Made by a program: the position numbers and the translations under genes
The notes under the pieces: model-generated
Databases searched by the model: none
Seen by the model: the letters and a program-made list of their open reading frames with translations, nothing else
Told to the model about the DNA's origin: nothing
Source of the DNA: GCA-2733415 sp049609325
GTDB taxonomy: Bacteria; Bacteroidota; Bacteroidia; Flavobacteriales; Flavobacteriaceae
Length of the DNA: 64,000 nucleotides
NCBI GenBank assembly: GCA_049609325.1
Contig: JBMYYK010000003.1
Span: 35,412 to 99,411, forward strand
Direction of reading: 5' to 3'
Shown: positions 8,585-16,847 of the stretch, in pieces
How the letters are laid out: every line of letters starts with the position of its first letter
How positions within the stretch are numbered: the stretch's first letter is position 1

Positions 8585-10815
8585 CAGAAGCATCACACAT
8601 AAAAACATTTTTTACTGCACTGCCTAAAAACATTTTCTCTGGCTTTGTGGTGTCATTAATTGCATTGCCTCTAGGTATTGGTTTAGCCCTAGCCTCAGAA
8701 GTACCTCCAATTGCCGGAATTATTACTGCAGTTGTAGGAGGAATGCTGGTCGCTATTATGGGGGGAAGTAATGTGACTATTACAGGACCTGGTAATAGCT
8801 TGGTAGGAGTAACTGCTGGTGCGGTGTTATTATTTGCTGAACAAAGTGGTATTGAAGGCCCTGAAAGCATTTATCATGGCTACTTAGTGGTGTTAGCAGC
8901 AATAATTTGTTCAGGAATATTAATGCTCATATTAGGGTTTTTACGCTTAGGAAAACTGGCCAATTATTTTCCATCATCGGCCATTCAAGGAATGTTAGCG
9001 GCTATCGGATTAATCATACTTGGAAAACAGTTCCATATTATGATGGGAAATAGAATTAGCAGAAACAGTAACCTCAGCTATTTAACAGAAATTCCGCAAA
9101 CGGTAATCAATTCGTTTTCTTATACAGACCAACGTATTATGTTTGCTATGTTTGCCGGAGTGCTAAGTTTAACTATTATGGCTGGCTATGCCAAAATTAG
9201 GAACAAGTATTTGCAACTCATACCTGCACCTATGTGGATTGTTATTTTAGCTATTGCGTTTAGTTATTATTCTGAATTAATCCTTAAAATACCTAATCCA
9301 ATACATCAAGGTTATATGATTTCAGGAATTCCTGATGTTTCAGAAATTATAAATACCGTTCCTCGTCCTGATTTTAGTAAACTAAATTCTTTTAATTTTT
9401 GGGTTATCGTTTTTAGTTTAACCTTAATTGCTAGTATTGAGTCCTTATTAAGTATAAAAGCGGTTGATAAACTTGACCCTCAAAAACGACGCTCTAATGT
9501 AAATAGAGATATCAAGGCAATAGGTTTAGCAAATATCGTTTCTGGATTTTTAGGAGGTATAAATGTTGTAACGGTTATAGCAAGAAGCTCTGTAAATGTT
9601 AACAACGGGGCTACTAATAGATCTGCAAACTTTTTTCACGCCACATTTTTAGTCATTTTTATTGTTGTATTTAGTTCGGAGTTGATTCGTATTCCGCTTC
9701 CTGCATTAATGGCTATTTTAGTGTATACAGGATGGAAATTGGCACACCCTTCTAAAATAATAGACGCCTTTAAAATTGGAAAAGAGCAAGGGTTTATATT
9801 TTTAACCACACTCATTATCACAATTAGTATTGGTTTAATTGAAGGAATTTTAGCCGGAATTTTAGCCACATCAATAGTACATTTAATGGTGAATAAAAGC
9901 ATTACTCCTTTCTTTAGAAACATCTTAAAACCTAATGTTTTAATGTTTAAAGAACGTGATACTGATAATTATTATGTGAGTGTTAAAAACTTCTGTACCT
10001 TCTTAAATTACACCAAGTTAAAGCGAAAATTAGATGCCATTCCTGAAACTGAAGACGCTATTATTGATTTTTCTTTATGTGATTTTGTTGATCATACTGT
10101 AATGGAAAACATGGCTGATTATAAAGACATGTTTCGTAAAAAAGGAGGGAACCTTGAAATTATTGGGCTCGATTTACACGATACTGGCTCTAAACATCCT
10201 TTTGGATTGCGTAAAATATTACCCGTAAAACGCGTTTTAGAATCTACTGGGGTGCTAACTAACCGTCAGGAATTGATTAAAACTGTTGCTAAAGAATTAG
10301 ATTACAACTATACGGTTCGAAAAAAAACAAGCACATCATATTTAGAAAATTTCATCTATTTCAAAACAAAATCAATCAATCATACGTATAATGAAATCTC
10401 TAAAAAAAATGCGATTTTTAAAGTGTTTGATGTAGAATTTTATGAGGGTGAATTTATTGCAAAAGAAGTTGTAAGAGCTACCATGTTATATACTGAATTG
10501 AATAAAACACTACCGACATTTTCAATTCATAGAGAAGGGCTTTTAGAACTTATTTATCATTACGCAGGATTTAAAGACATCAAAATTGAAAAAGAACCTG
10601 TGTTTTCTAAAAAGTTCTATATCAAAGGTGAAAATGACCAAGCCATACAAGACATGGTAACTCCTGAATTGGCAACATTCTTACTAGAGAATCCTAATTT
10701 CCATATAGAATCTAACGGAACGGGGCTCTTAATATTCACTAAAGAACGCTTGGCAGGAGTTAATGAAATCACTAAAATGAAAGTGTTTGCCAATGCGCTT
10801 ACCCAATTACTTTAA
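8581..10815 (+). CDS. SulP-family inorganic anion transporter with C-terminal STAS-like region
   Basis: Membrane transporter for sulfate, bicarbonate or a related anion; the substrate cannot be told from sequence. The start is a TTG that overlaps the upstream TGA by four bases. No ATG occurs before the conserved first helix (VVSLIALPLGIGLALASEVPP), so TTG initiation is well supported. Ten to twelve hydrophobic segments fill residues about 15-430, with the SulP signature around GPGNSLVGVTAG and SAIQGMLAAIG. A STAS-like domain follows (about 440-570, ending near DLHDTGSKHPFGLRKI). The last ~170 residues are an additional soluble region, making the protein (744 residues) clearly longer than most SulP proteins. 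Co-translated with the stress-protein gene. Confidence 0.9.
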   Translation: MTEASHIKTFFTALPKNIFSGFVVSLIALPLGIGLALASEVPPIAGIITAVVGGMLVAIMGGSNVTITGPGNSLVGVTAGAVLLFAEQSGIEGPESIYHGYLVVLAAIICSGILMLILGFLRLGKLANYFPSSAIQGMLAAIGLIILGKQFHIMMGNRISRNSNLSYLTEIPQTVINSFSYTDQRIMFAMFAGVLSLTIMAGYAKIRNKYLQLIPAPMWIVILAIAFSYYSELILKIPNPIHQGYMISGIPDVSEIINTVPRPDFSKLNSFNFWVIVFSLTLIASIESLLSIKAVDKLDPQKRRSNVNRDIKAIGLANIVSGFLGGINVVTVIARSSVNVNNGATNRSANFFHATFLVIFIVVFSSELIRIPLPALMAILVYTGWKLAHPSKIIDAFKIGKEQGFIFLTTLIITISIGLIEGILAGILATSIVHLMVNKSITPFFRNILKPNVLMFKERDTDNYYVSVKNFCTFLNYTKLKRKLDAIPETEDAIIDFSLCDFVDHTVMENMADYKDMFRKKGGNLEIIGLDLHDTGSKHPFGLRKILPVKRVLESTGVLTNRQELIKTVAKELDYNYTVRKKTSTSYLENFIYFKTKSINHTYNEISKKNAIFKVFDVEFYEGEFIAKEVVRATMLYTELNKTLPTFSIHREGLLELIYHYAGFKDIKIEKEPVFSKKFYIKGENDQAIQDMVTPELATFLLENPNFHIESNGTGLLIFTKERLAGVNEITKMKVFANALTQLL

Positions 10816-10842
10816 ATTTCATAGGTCTTATACTGTATAATG

Positions 10843-10874
10843 TTGTGTGCTCTTCTGTATTTTCAGTAAATTTA
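10843..10874 (+). promoter_or_regulatory. candidate promoter of the MBL-fold gene
   Basis: TTG at 10843-10845, 21 bases, TAAATTTA at 10867-10874, one mismatch to the consensus box. The box falls between an upstream alternative start and the ATG at 10895. Confidence 0.45.
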
Positions 10875-10894
10875 TAGCTCAAAATTCAGAACTC

Positions 10895-11758
10895 ATGAAA
10901 TTATATCCTATAGAAGCTGGTAACTTCAAGCTAGATGGTGGTGCCATGTTTGGTGTTGTACCTAAAACTATTTGGCAAAAAACTAATCCTGCAGACCATA
11001 ACAACTTAATCGATATTGCTGCACGATGTTTACTCATTGAAAACGGCAACAGATTAACGCTTATTGACACTGGAATGGGCGATAAACAATCTGATAAATT
11101 CTTTGGCTATTACCATCAATGGGGCGACCACTCCATTGAAAAATCTTTAGCAGCTCATGGTTTTTGTAAAGACGATATTACAGATGTGTTCATGACGCAT
11201 TTACACTTTGACCATTGTGGTGGAAGTATTGGGTGGAATAAAGACCGAACTGGCTATGAACCTGAATTTAAAAACGCAAAATTCTGGACAAACCAACGTC
11301 ATTGGCAATGGGCCGTTGAACCCAACTCTAGAGAAAAAGCGTCGTTTTTAAAAGAAAATTTATTACCAATGCAAGAGTCCGGGCAGTTAAATTTTATGAC
11401 TAGCCCTGAAAAAAGCGGATTTTTAGAACAATCAGAATTAGATTTTGGGGTACTATTTATTGACGGACATACTGAAAAACAAATGATTCCTCATATCAAT
11501 TACAAAGGCAAAACCATCTGTTTTATGGCCGACTTAATGCCAACATTAGGGCATTTAAAAGTCCCATACGTTACCGGATATGATACAAGACCTCTACTAA
11601 GTTTAGATGAAAAAGCAGCCTTTTTACAACGTGCAGCTACAGAAAATTTCTATCTGTTTTTAGAACATGATGCCCATAATGAAATTGTTACTGTACAACA
11701 CTCAGAAAAAGGAATTGTGTTAAAAGAACGCTTTACCTGTAACGAAATATTCAATTAA
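10895..11758 (+). CDS. MBL-fold metallo-hydrolase
   Basis: A 287-residue metallo-beta-lactamase-fold protein. The metal-binding motif HLHFDHCGG is clear, preceded by the strand LTLIDTGMGD. Later ligand regions are DGHTEKQMIPH, the Asp in CFMADLMPT and the His in LEHDAH. The order and the QWxxA-type HWQWAVEPN helix resemble lactonase or hydroxyacylglutathione-hydrolase-like members, but the substrate is unknown. The ATG at 10895 (MKLYPIEAGNFKLDGG) was preferred over the one at 10847, whose extra 16 residues contain no domain and would span the promoter box. No signal peptide. Confidence 0.88.
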   Translation: MKLYPIEAGNFKLDGGAMFGVVPKTIWQKTNPADHNNLIDIAARCLLIENGNRLTLIDTGMGDKQSDKFFGYYHQWGDHSIEKSLAAHGFCKDDITDVFMTHLHFDHCGGSIGWNKDRTGYEPEFKNAKFWTNQRHWQWAVEPNSREKASFLKENLLPMQESGQLNFMTSPEKSGFLEQSELDFGVLFIDGHTEKQMIPHINYKGKTICFMADLMPTLGHLKVPYVTGYDTRPLLSLDEKAAFLQRAATENFYLFLEHDAHNEIVTVQHSEKGIVLKERFTCNEIFN

Positions 11759-11854
11759 ACTACTAATAGCTTGTTAAAGAACCATATCCTTCAATAAAAA
11801 GTTCTTAAATTACACCGTTTTTTAAAAAAATTAAATAATACTAAATACAAACAC

Positions 11855-13465
11855 ATGAAACTGATTAAATCATTATTCTTACCAGCAACAACGGCAATGA
11901 TTCTTGCAAGTTGTGGGTCGTCAAATGTGGTATCTACACCAATTACAAACATTGACAGTACACCTTTAAAAGTCTCTAAATTAACTGATGCCGAGTTAAA
12001 CTCTTGGAGTCATTTAGACTTAGTAAAAGACACTATTCCTGGAATGAGTGTAGATAAAGCTTACGAGTTTTTACAAGGTAAAAAAGGAAAAACTGTTGTT
12101 GTAGGAGTTATCGATTCTGGAGTTGATATTGAGCATGAAGACTTAAAAAATGTACTTTGGACAAACAAAAAAGAAATTGCAAACAACGGTAAAGATGATG
12201 ACAAAAACGGATTCATCGACGATGTACACGGATGGAATTTCTTAGGAGATAGTAACGATGAAAACTTAGAGTTTGTACGTATTTTAAGAGATAAATCTTT
12301 AGCAGATGCCGCTACAGTTGCTAGCGCACAAAAAGAATATGACGCAGAATACCAACAAGCTACTGCTAACAAAACACGTTATGAAGGTATCTACCAAACT
12401 TTAACAAATGCAGATGCAGCAATTGCTAAGCATTTAGGAAAAGACACTTATACAAAAGAAGACGTTGAAGCTATCAAAACTGAAGACGAAAGCTTAACAC
12501 AAAGTATTGCAGTAATCAAGCAAATGTTTGGATACGGTGGTTCTATTGCCGAGGTTAAAGAACAATTAAAAGGTGGTATTGATCACTTTGCAGGAGCTTT
12601 AAATAGTCATTTAGACATGAAAACTGACTTTAGAGCGGTTGTAGGTGATAACCCTAATGATATTTCTGACAACATCTATGGTAACAACATCATGTGGGGA
12701 CCAGAAAAAGATGGTGCTTTACACGGTACGCACGTTGCAGGTATTATTGCTGCAGAGCGTAACAACGGTAAAGGAATGAATGGTATTGCTCATAACGTAG
12801 AAATTATGACGGTTAGAGCTGTACCAAACGGTGATGAGTACGATAAAGATATCGCTTTAGCATTCCGTTATGCAGTAGATAATGGCGCAAAAGTTATCAA
12901 TACAAGTTTTGGTAAATCATACTCTCCGCATGCAGAGTGGGTATACGATGCTATTAAATATGCTGCAGAACACGATGTGTTAATTGTAAATGCAGCTGGA
13001 AATGATGGTAAAGATTTAGATACAACTAACATGTACCCTAATGACCAAGTTGATAACGGTGCTGAAATTGCAGACAACTTTTTAACTGTTGGAGCATTAA
13101 ATTACAAGTACGGGTCTGAGTTAGTAGCAAATTTCTCTAACTATGGTAAAACAAATGTTGATGTATTTGCTCCTGGAGTAAAAATCTATGCGCCAGTACC
13201 ACATAACAAATACAGACACTTACAAGGAACATCAATGGCTTCGCCAAATGTAGCAGGTGTTGCGGCATTAATTCGTTCTTACTACCCTAAATTAAAAGCG
13301 GCTCAAGTAAAGCAAATTTTAATGTCTTCAGGATTACCTATTAAAACAAAAGCAATAATGGGTGGAGATAAAGACAATAAAAAGATGTTAAGCGAAGTAT
13401 CTACAAGCGGAAAAATTGTAAATGCTTACAACGCTTTAATTATGGCAGATATGATGTCTAAATAA
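11855..13465 (+). CDS. subtilisin-like serine peptidase (S8), lipoprotein, with a large insertion
   Basis: 536 residues, starting with a lipoprotein signal (MILASCGSS, Cys20). The S8 triad is complete: Asp87 (GVIDSGVD), His290 (HGTHVAG) and Ser460 (GTSMASPNVAG). Asp and His are normally about 35-60 residues apart; here they are 203 apart. The inserted part (roughly 135-270) is Ala/Glu/Lys-rich and helical, with a calcium-loop-like DDDKNGFIDD just before it. The insertion may be a substrate-gating or propeptide-like element. The protein is presumably surface- or periplasm-exposed and degrades proteins. A strong terminator follows. Confidence 0.92.
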   Translation: MKLIKSLFLPATTAMILASCGSSNVVSTPITNIDSTPLKVSKLTDAELNSWSHLDLVKDTIPGMSVDKAYEFLQGKKGKTVVVGVIDSGVDIEHEDLKNVLWTNKKEIANNGKDDDKNGFIDDVHGWNFLGDSNDENLEFVRILRDKSLADAATVASAQKEYDAEYQQATANKTRYEGIYQTLTNADAAIAKHLGKDTYTKEDVEAIKTEDESLTQSIAVIKQMFGYGGSIAEVKEQLKGGIDHFAGALNSHLDMKTDFRAVVGDNPNDISDNIYGNNIMWGPEKDGALHGTHVAGIIAAERNNGKGMNGIAHNVEIMTVRAVPNGDEYDKDIALAFRYAVDNGAKVINTSFGKSYSPHAEWVYDAIKYAAEHDVLIVNAAGNDGKDLDTTNMYPNDQVDNGAEIADNFLTVGALNYKYGSELVANFSNYGKTNVDVFAPGVKIYAPVPHNKYRHLQGTSMASPNVAGVAALIRSYYPKLKAAQVKQILMSSGLPIKTKAIMGGDKDNKKMLSEVSTSGKIVNAYNALIMADMMSK

Positions 13466-13490
13466 GACCTCACTTCTTAATATTATATTA

Positions 13491-13522
13491 AACCTCAGTA
13501 GTAATTGCTGAGGTTTTTTTAT
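13491..13522 (+). terminator. terminator after the subtilase gene
   Basis: AACCTCAG (13491-13498) pairs with CTGAGGTT (13508-13515), 9-base loop, then a T-run. Confidence 0.85.
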
Positions 13523-13546
13523 TTTAGGGCTTTAAATTAATTTTTG

Positions 13547-15439
13547 ATGAAAAAAATAGTTCTTTTAGGGCTTACTGCCTTAACAGTGTTATCATGTAAA
13601 ACTACAGAAAACACTATACAACCAAGTATTCAAACGGTTACAAACTCAACCTCTATCACATCTAAAGACACTTATTGGCAACAGCATGTTGACTATAAAA
13701 TGGCTATTGATATGGATGTGAACACCTATCAATATAAAGGACAGCAAGAGTTGGTATACACTAACAACTCTCCTGATGAATTAGATAAAGTATATTACCA
13801 CCTATATTTCAATGCCTTTCAACCAGGAAGTGAAATGGACGCGCGTTTAGCTACAGTTCCTGACCCTGATGGCCGAATGACCACTAATATTGGAACAAAA
13901 GATAATCCAAAAATTGTAAGTAGAATAGCTGGCTTACAACCAAATGAAATTGGGTTCATCAAAGTCAACTCATTAACACAAAATGGAGTAGCTGTACAGC
14001 ACAAAACTGTTGGTACTGTTTTAGAAGTGACTTTAAACACACCTATCAAATCTGGTGAAAAAGTAACTTTTAACATGGATTTCTTAGGGCAAGTCCCATT
14101 ACAAATCCGTCGTTCAGGTAGAAACAATGCCGAAGGTGTAGCATTATCTATGACACAATGGTTTCCTAAACTAGCAGAATATGATTTTGAAGGATGGCAT
14201 GCAGATGCTTACATCGCGAGAGAATTTCATGGAGTATGGGGTAATTTTGATGTCAAATTAACTATTGATAAAAACTACACAGTAGGGGGATCTGGATATT
14301 TACAAAATCCTAATCAAATTGGTCATGGGTATGAAGATGCTGGTGTAACTGTACCTAAAACAAAAGGAGATAAATTAACGTGGCACTTTGTAGCACCAAA
14401 TGTACATGACTTTACATGGGCAGCAGATCCAAATTATATTCACGATAAAATTAAAGGAGAGAATGGTGTTGACTTGCATTTCTTGTATAAAAATGATGAC
14501 AGCATCAAAGAGAATTGGAAAAAATTACAACCTCGTACTGCAGAATTATTAGCGTTTTTTAATGACCATGTAGGGCCATATCCTTGGAAACAATACTCTG
14601 TCATTCAAGGTGGAGATGGTGGAATGGAGTATGCCATGTGTACCTTAATCACGGGTAAACGTAAATTAGGAAGTTTAGTAGGTGTTACAGCTCATGAAAT
14701 GGCACATGCTTGGTTCCAACACTTATTTGCTACCAATGAAGCTAAACACGAGTGGATGGATGAAGGAATGACCTCTTATATTTCTGCATTAGCTGAAGGT
14801 GAAGGGAAAGAGAATCCGTTTGCTGGTGCCTATAGAAACTACAACTATTTAGCAACTTCTGGAAAAGAAGAACCTCAAACAACTTATGCAGACCGTTACC
14901 ACTCAAACATGGCTTACGGTATAACAGCGTATAGTAAAGGAGAAATATTTTTAGCGCAATTGGGTTATATTATTGGTGAAGATAAATTAGCAGAAACTTT
15001 AAAAGAATATTACAATCAATGGGGCTTCAAACACCCAACTCCAAACGATTTTAAACGTGTGGCTGAAAAAGTATCAGGTTTTGAATTGGATTGGTACTTA
15101 ACTGAGTGGACACAAACTACTAAAACAATTGATTACTCTGTAACATCAGTAGAAGGTAACACAGTAACTTTAGAACGAAAAGGAGACCTACCAATGCCAA
15201 TTGATGTAGTTGTAGAATACACAGACGGCAGTAAAGAATATATTTATATTCCGTTACAAATGGCAAGAGCAGAAAAAGCAAATGCCTATCCTGAACTAAA
15301 AAGAACAGTTAAAACGGATTGGGCTTGGGCACATCCTACATATTCATTTGAAACTACAAAAGACATTAAAACTCTAACTATAGATCCGTCTACTTTAATG
15401 GCAGATATAGATAGAACTAATAATACGTTTACAAAATAA
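13547..15439 (+). CDS. M1-family metallopeptidase (aminopeptidase), lipoprotein
   Basis: 630 residues with a lipoprotein signal (LTALTVLSCKT). The gluzincin zinc site is HEMAH (His383, Glu384, His387) with the third ligand Glu406 in EWMDEGM, and the aminopeptidase exopeptidase motif GGMEYAM precedes it at about 362. N-terminal beta-domain (about 50-250), catalytic domain and a short C-terminal domain are present. Members cleave N-terminal residues from peptides or LTA4-type substrates. The ATG at 13547 was taken; a TTG immediately before it would add only one residue. Next to S8 and S9 lipoprotein peptidases, it suggests use of external protein. Confidence 0.93.
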   Translation: MKKIVLLGLTALTVLSCKTTENTIQPSIQTVTNSTSITSKDTYWQQHVDYKMAIDMDVNTYQYKGQQELVYTNNSPDELDKVYYHLYFNAFQPGSEMDARLATVPDPDGRMTTNIGTKDNPKIVSRIAGLQPNEIGFIKVNSLTQNGVAVQHKTVGTVLEVTLNTPIKSGEKVTFNMDFLGQVPLQIRRSGRNNAEGVALSMTQWFPKLAEYDFEGWHADAYIAREFHGVWGNFDVKLTIDKNYTVGGSGYLQNPNQIGHGYEDAGVTVPKTKGDKLTWHFVAPNVHDFTWAADPNYIHDKIKGENGVDLHFLYKNDDSIKENWKKLQPRTAELLAFFNDHVGPYPWKQYSVIQGGDGGMEYAMCTLITGKRKLGSLVGVTAHEMAHAWFQHLFATNEAKHEWMDEGMTSYISALAEGEGKENPFAGAYRNYNYLATSGKEEPQTTYADRYHSNMAYGITAYSKGEIFLAQLGYIIGEDKLAETLKEYYNQWGFKHPTPNDFKRVAEKVSGFELDWYLTEWTQTTKTIDYSVTSVEGNTVTLERKGDLPMPIDVVVEYTDGSKEYIYIPLQMARAEKANAYPELKRTVKTDWAWAHPTYSFETTKDIKTLTIDPSTLMADIDRTNNTFTK

Positions 15440-15460
15440 GGTATTACTCATACTTATTTT

Positions 15461-15490
15461 AAAGGCTTTGATTAATTTCAAAGCCTTTTT
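15461..15490 (+). terminator. terminator after the M1 peptidase gene
   Basis: Perfect stem AAAGGCTTTGA (15461-15471) with TCAAAGCCTTT (15478-15488), 6-base loop, T-run. Confidence 0.9.
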
Positions 15491-15550
15491 TTATGACTTA
15501 ATTATAATTCTTGGCTTACTATTTGATAAACCTCTACTAAAATTTATAGT

Positions 15551-16384
15551 ATGAGAGTTTTGTTTGCTATCTGTATGTGTTGTTCTGTATTGTGCTCAGG
15601 ACAAAGTAAATTGGAAATTGCTAAAAAAAGATTAGCTAAACGGACAGAAGTGTCGATTACTTCTAATGACTCAAATGATACATATTACGATGATTCCGAA
15701 GACAAAAAACAAACATTTGGTCAAAAAATAGCACAATTTTTATTTGTTGAACTTATTGCTAAACCTATTTACCATGGTACAAAATATGTGTTAGTTGGTG
15801 ATGCACATAATGTGAGTGTATACAACCCTATACCTTATGAAAATAACACCGGAGGAGAATATATTCCTTTTTATGGTGATGAAGAAGGGGTCTCTAATTT
15901 TAGACTTAGTTTACTTCAAGCGTCTTTGAGTTACACAAGCGGACAATTTAATATTAACGGAGTACACCCAGAGCTTGAATATCGCTTTAATGATTTGCAT
16001 GGTGTTACTGTTAAATACGATCGGTTTACTGAACGTCATTTTGGTAAAACAGAAGTTTTAGAATTATCCGGAATTACATATAACCATTACCGTATAAGAG
16101 AAAGAGGAATCACTGCTTGGTGGAGTTTAGGGTTAGCAGGTGTAACTGATATTGGTGGCGGGCTAAGGTATGGAGTAGGAGCAAGATTGTTTCTTAAAAA
16201 ACCATTAAGTCTATTAGTCTCTTGGCAACAAGATCTTATGGAACATGGAACTATAAATGAAGCTAAAATTCAATTGGATTACCATTGGAAAAAAATGAGT
16301 TTCTTTGCCGGATTCAATCACTTTAATATTGCTAAAATTCGTGTACCATCTATGGCTATTGGTTTACGGTATAAATTCAGATAA
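15551..16384 (+). CDS. hypothetical secreted protein, probable outer-membrane beta-barrel
   Basis: 277 residues. The N-terminus (MRVLFAICMCCSVLCSGQSK) is a secretion signal ending near SGQ. Residues 20-55 are charged and low-complexity. From about residue 110 to the end the protein alternates hydrophobic and polar residues in strands such as FRLSLLQASLSYTSGQF, LEYRFNDLHGVTVKYDRF, GGGLRYGVGARLFLK and the C-terminal SMAIGLRYKFR, which ends in an aromatic-basic strand as many outer-membrane barrels do. I do not recognise a named family. It lies upstream of rnpA but has a 47-base gap and its own upstream terminator. Confidence 0.65.
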   Translation: MRVLFAICMCCSVLCSGQSKLEIAKKRLAKRTEVSITSNDSNDTYYDDSEDKKQTFGQKIAQFLFVELIAKPIYHGTKYVLVGDAHNVSVYNPIPYENNTGGEYIPFYGDEEGVSNFRLSLLQASLSYTSGQFNINGVHPELEYRFNDLHGVTVKYDRFTERHFGKTEVLELSGITYNHYRIRERGITAWWSLGLAGVTDIGGGLRYGVGARLFLKKPLSLLVSWQQDLMEHGTINEAKIQLDYHWKKMSFFAGFNHFNIAKIRVPSMAIGLRYKFR

Positions 16385-16419
16385 ATGACTTTTGAGTAGC
16401 CATATTTAAAACGGTTGTT

Positions 16420-16431
16420 TATTTTTACACT
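16420..16431 (+). promoter_or_regulatory. promoter-like box abutting the rnpA start codon
   Basis: TATTTTTA (16420-16427), one mismatch to TAnnTTTG, then exactly four bases to the ATG at 16432. A TTG at 16392-16394 is 25 bases upstream, slightly long. Confidence 0.4.
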
Positions 16432-16806
16432 ATGAATCAGACTTACCCATCAGTAGAAAAATTAAAAAGTAAAAAACTCTTAGATGAGTTGTTTTCATCT
16501 GGACAAAAAATCAATGGGTATCCTATAAAATTGGTTTATAAACACCTCAATTTTGAAGACGATACTCTCATTAAAGCTGGAGTGTCTGTGCCTAAACGCA
16601 ATTTTAAAAAAGCGGTTGATAGAAACAAAATTAAACGTTTACTACGGGAAGCTTACCGGCTTAATAAACACATTGTACATGACGGACTTGATAAAAAGTA
16701 TGTCTGTATGTTTTTGTATCTTGGGAAAGAAATGCCAACTTTTAAAGAGTTGCACTCTAAAACAGAACACTTGTTAGCGAAATTGCTTGAAAAAGAAATG
16801 CCGTAA
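16432..16806 (+). CDS. rnpA: ribonuclease P protein component
   Basis: Small basic protein that binds the RNase P RNA and helps process the 5' ends of tRNA precursors. At 124 residues it has the usual length. The hallmark RNR-like motif is AVDRNKIKRLLREAYRLNK (about 63-81), preceded by GVSVPKRNFKKA. Start LKSKKLLDELFSSGQKI is typical. In many bacteria rnpA follows rpmH near dnaA; here it is next to an S41 protease, a common Bacteroidota arrangement as far as I recall. The gene is followed after 41 bases by the S41 gene. Confidence 0.95.
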   Translation: MNQTYPSVEKLKSKKLLDELFSSGQKINGYPIKLVYKHLNFEDDTLIKAGVSVPKRNFKKAVDRNKIKRLLREAYRLNKHIVHDGLDKKYVCMFLYLGKEMPTFKELHSKTEHLLAKLLEKEMP

Positions 16807-16847
16807 TCTTCTTTAAGTAGTTGTTAAAAGCACAAACAATATAACAT

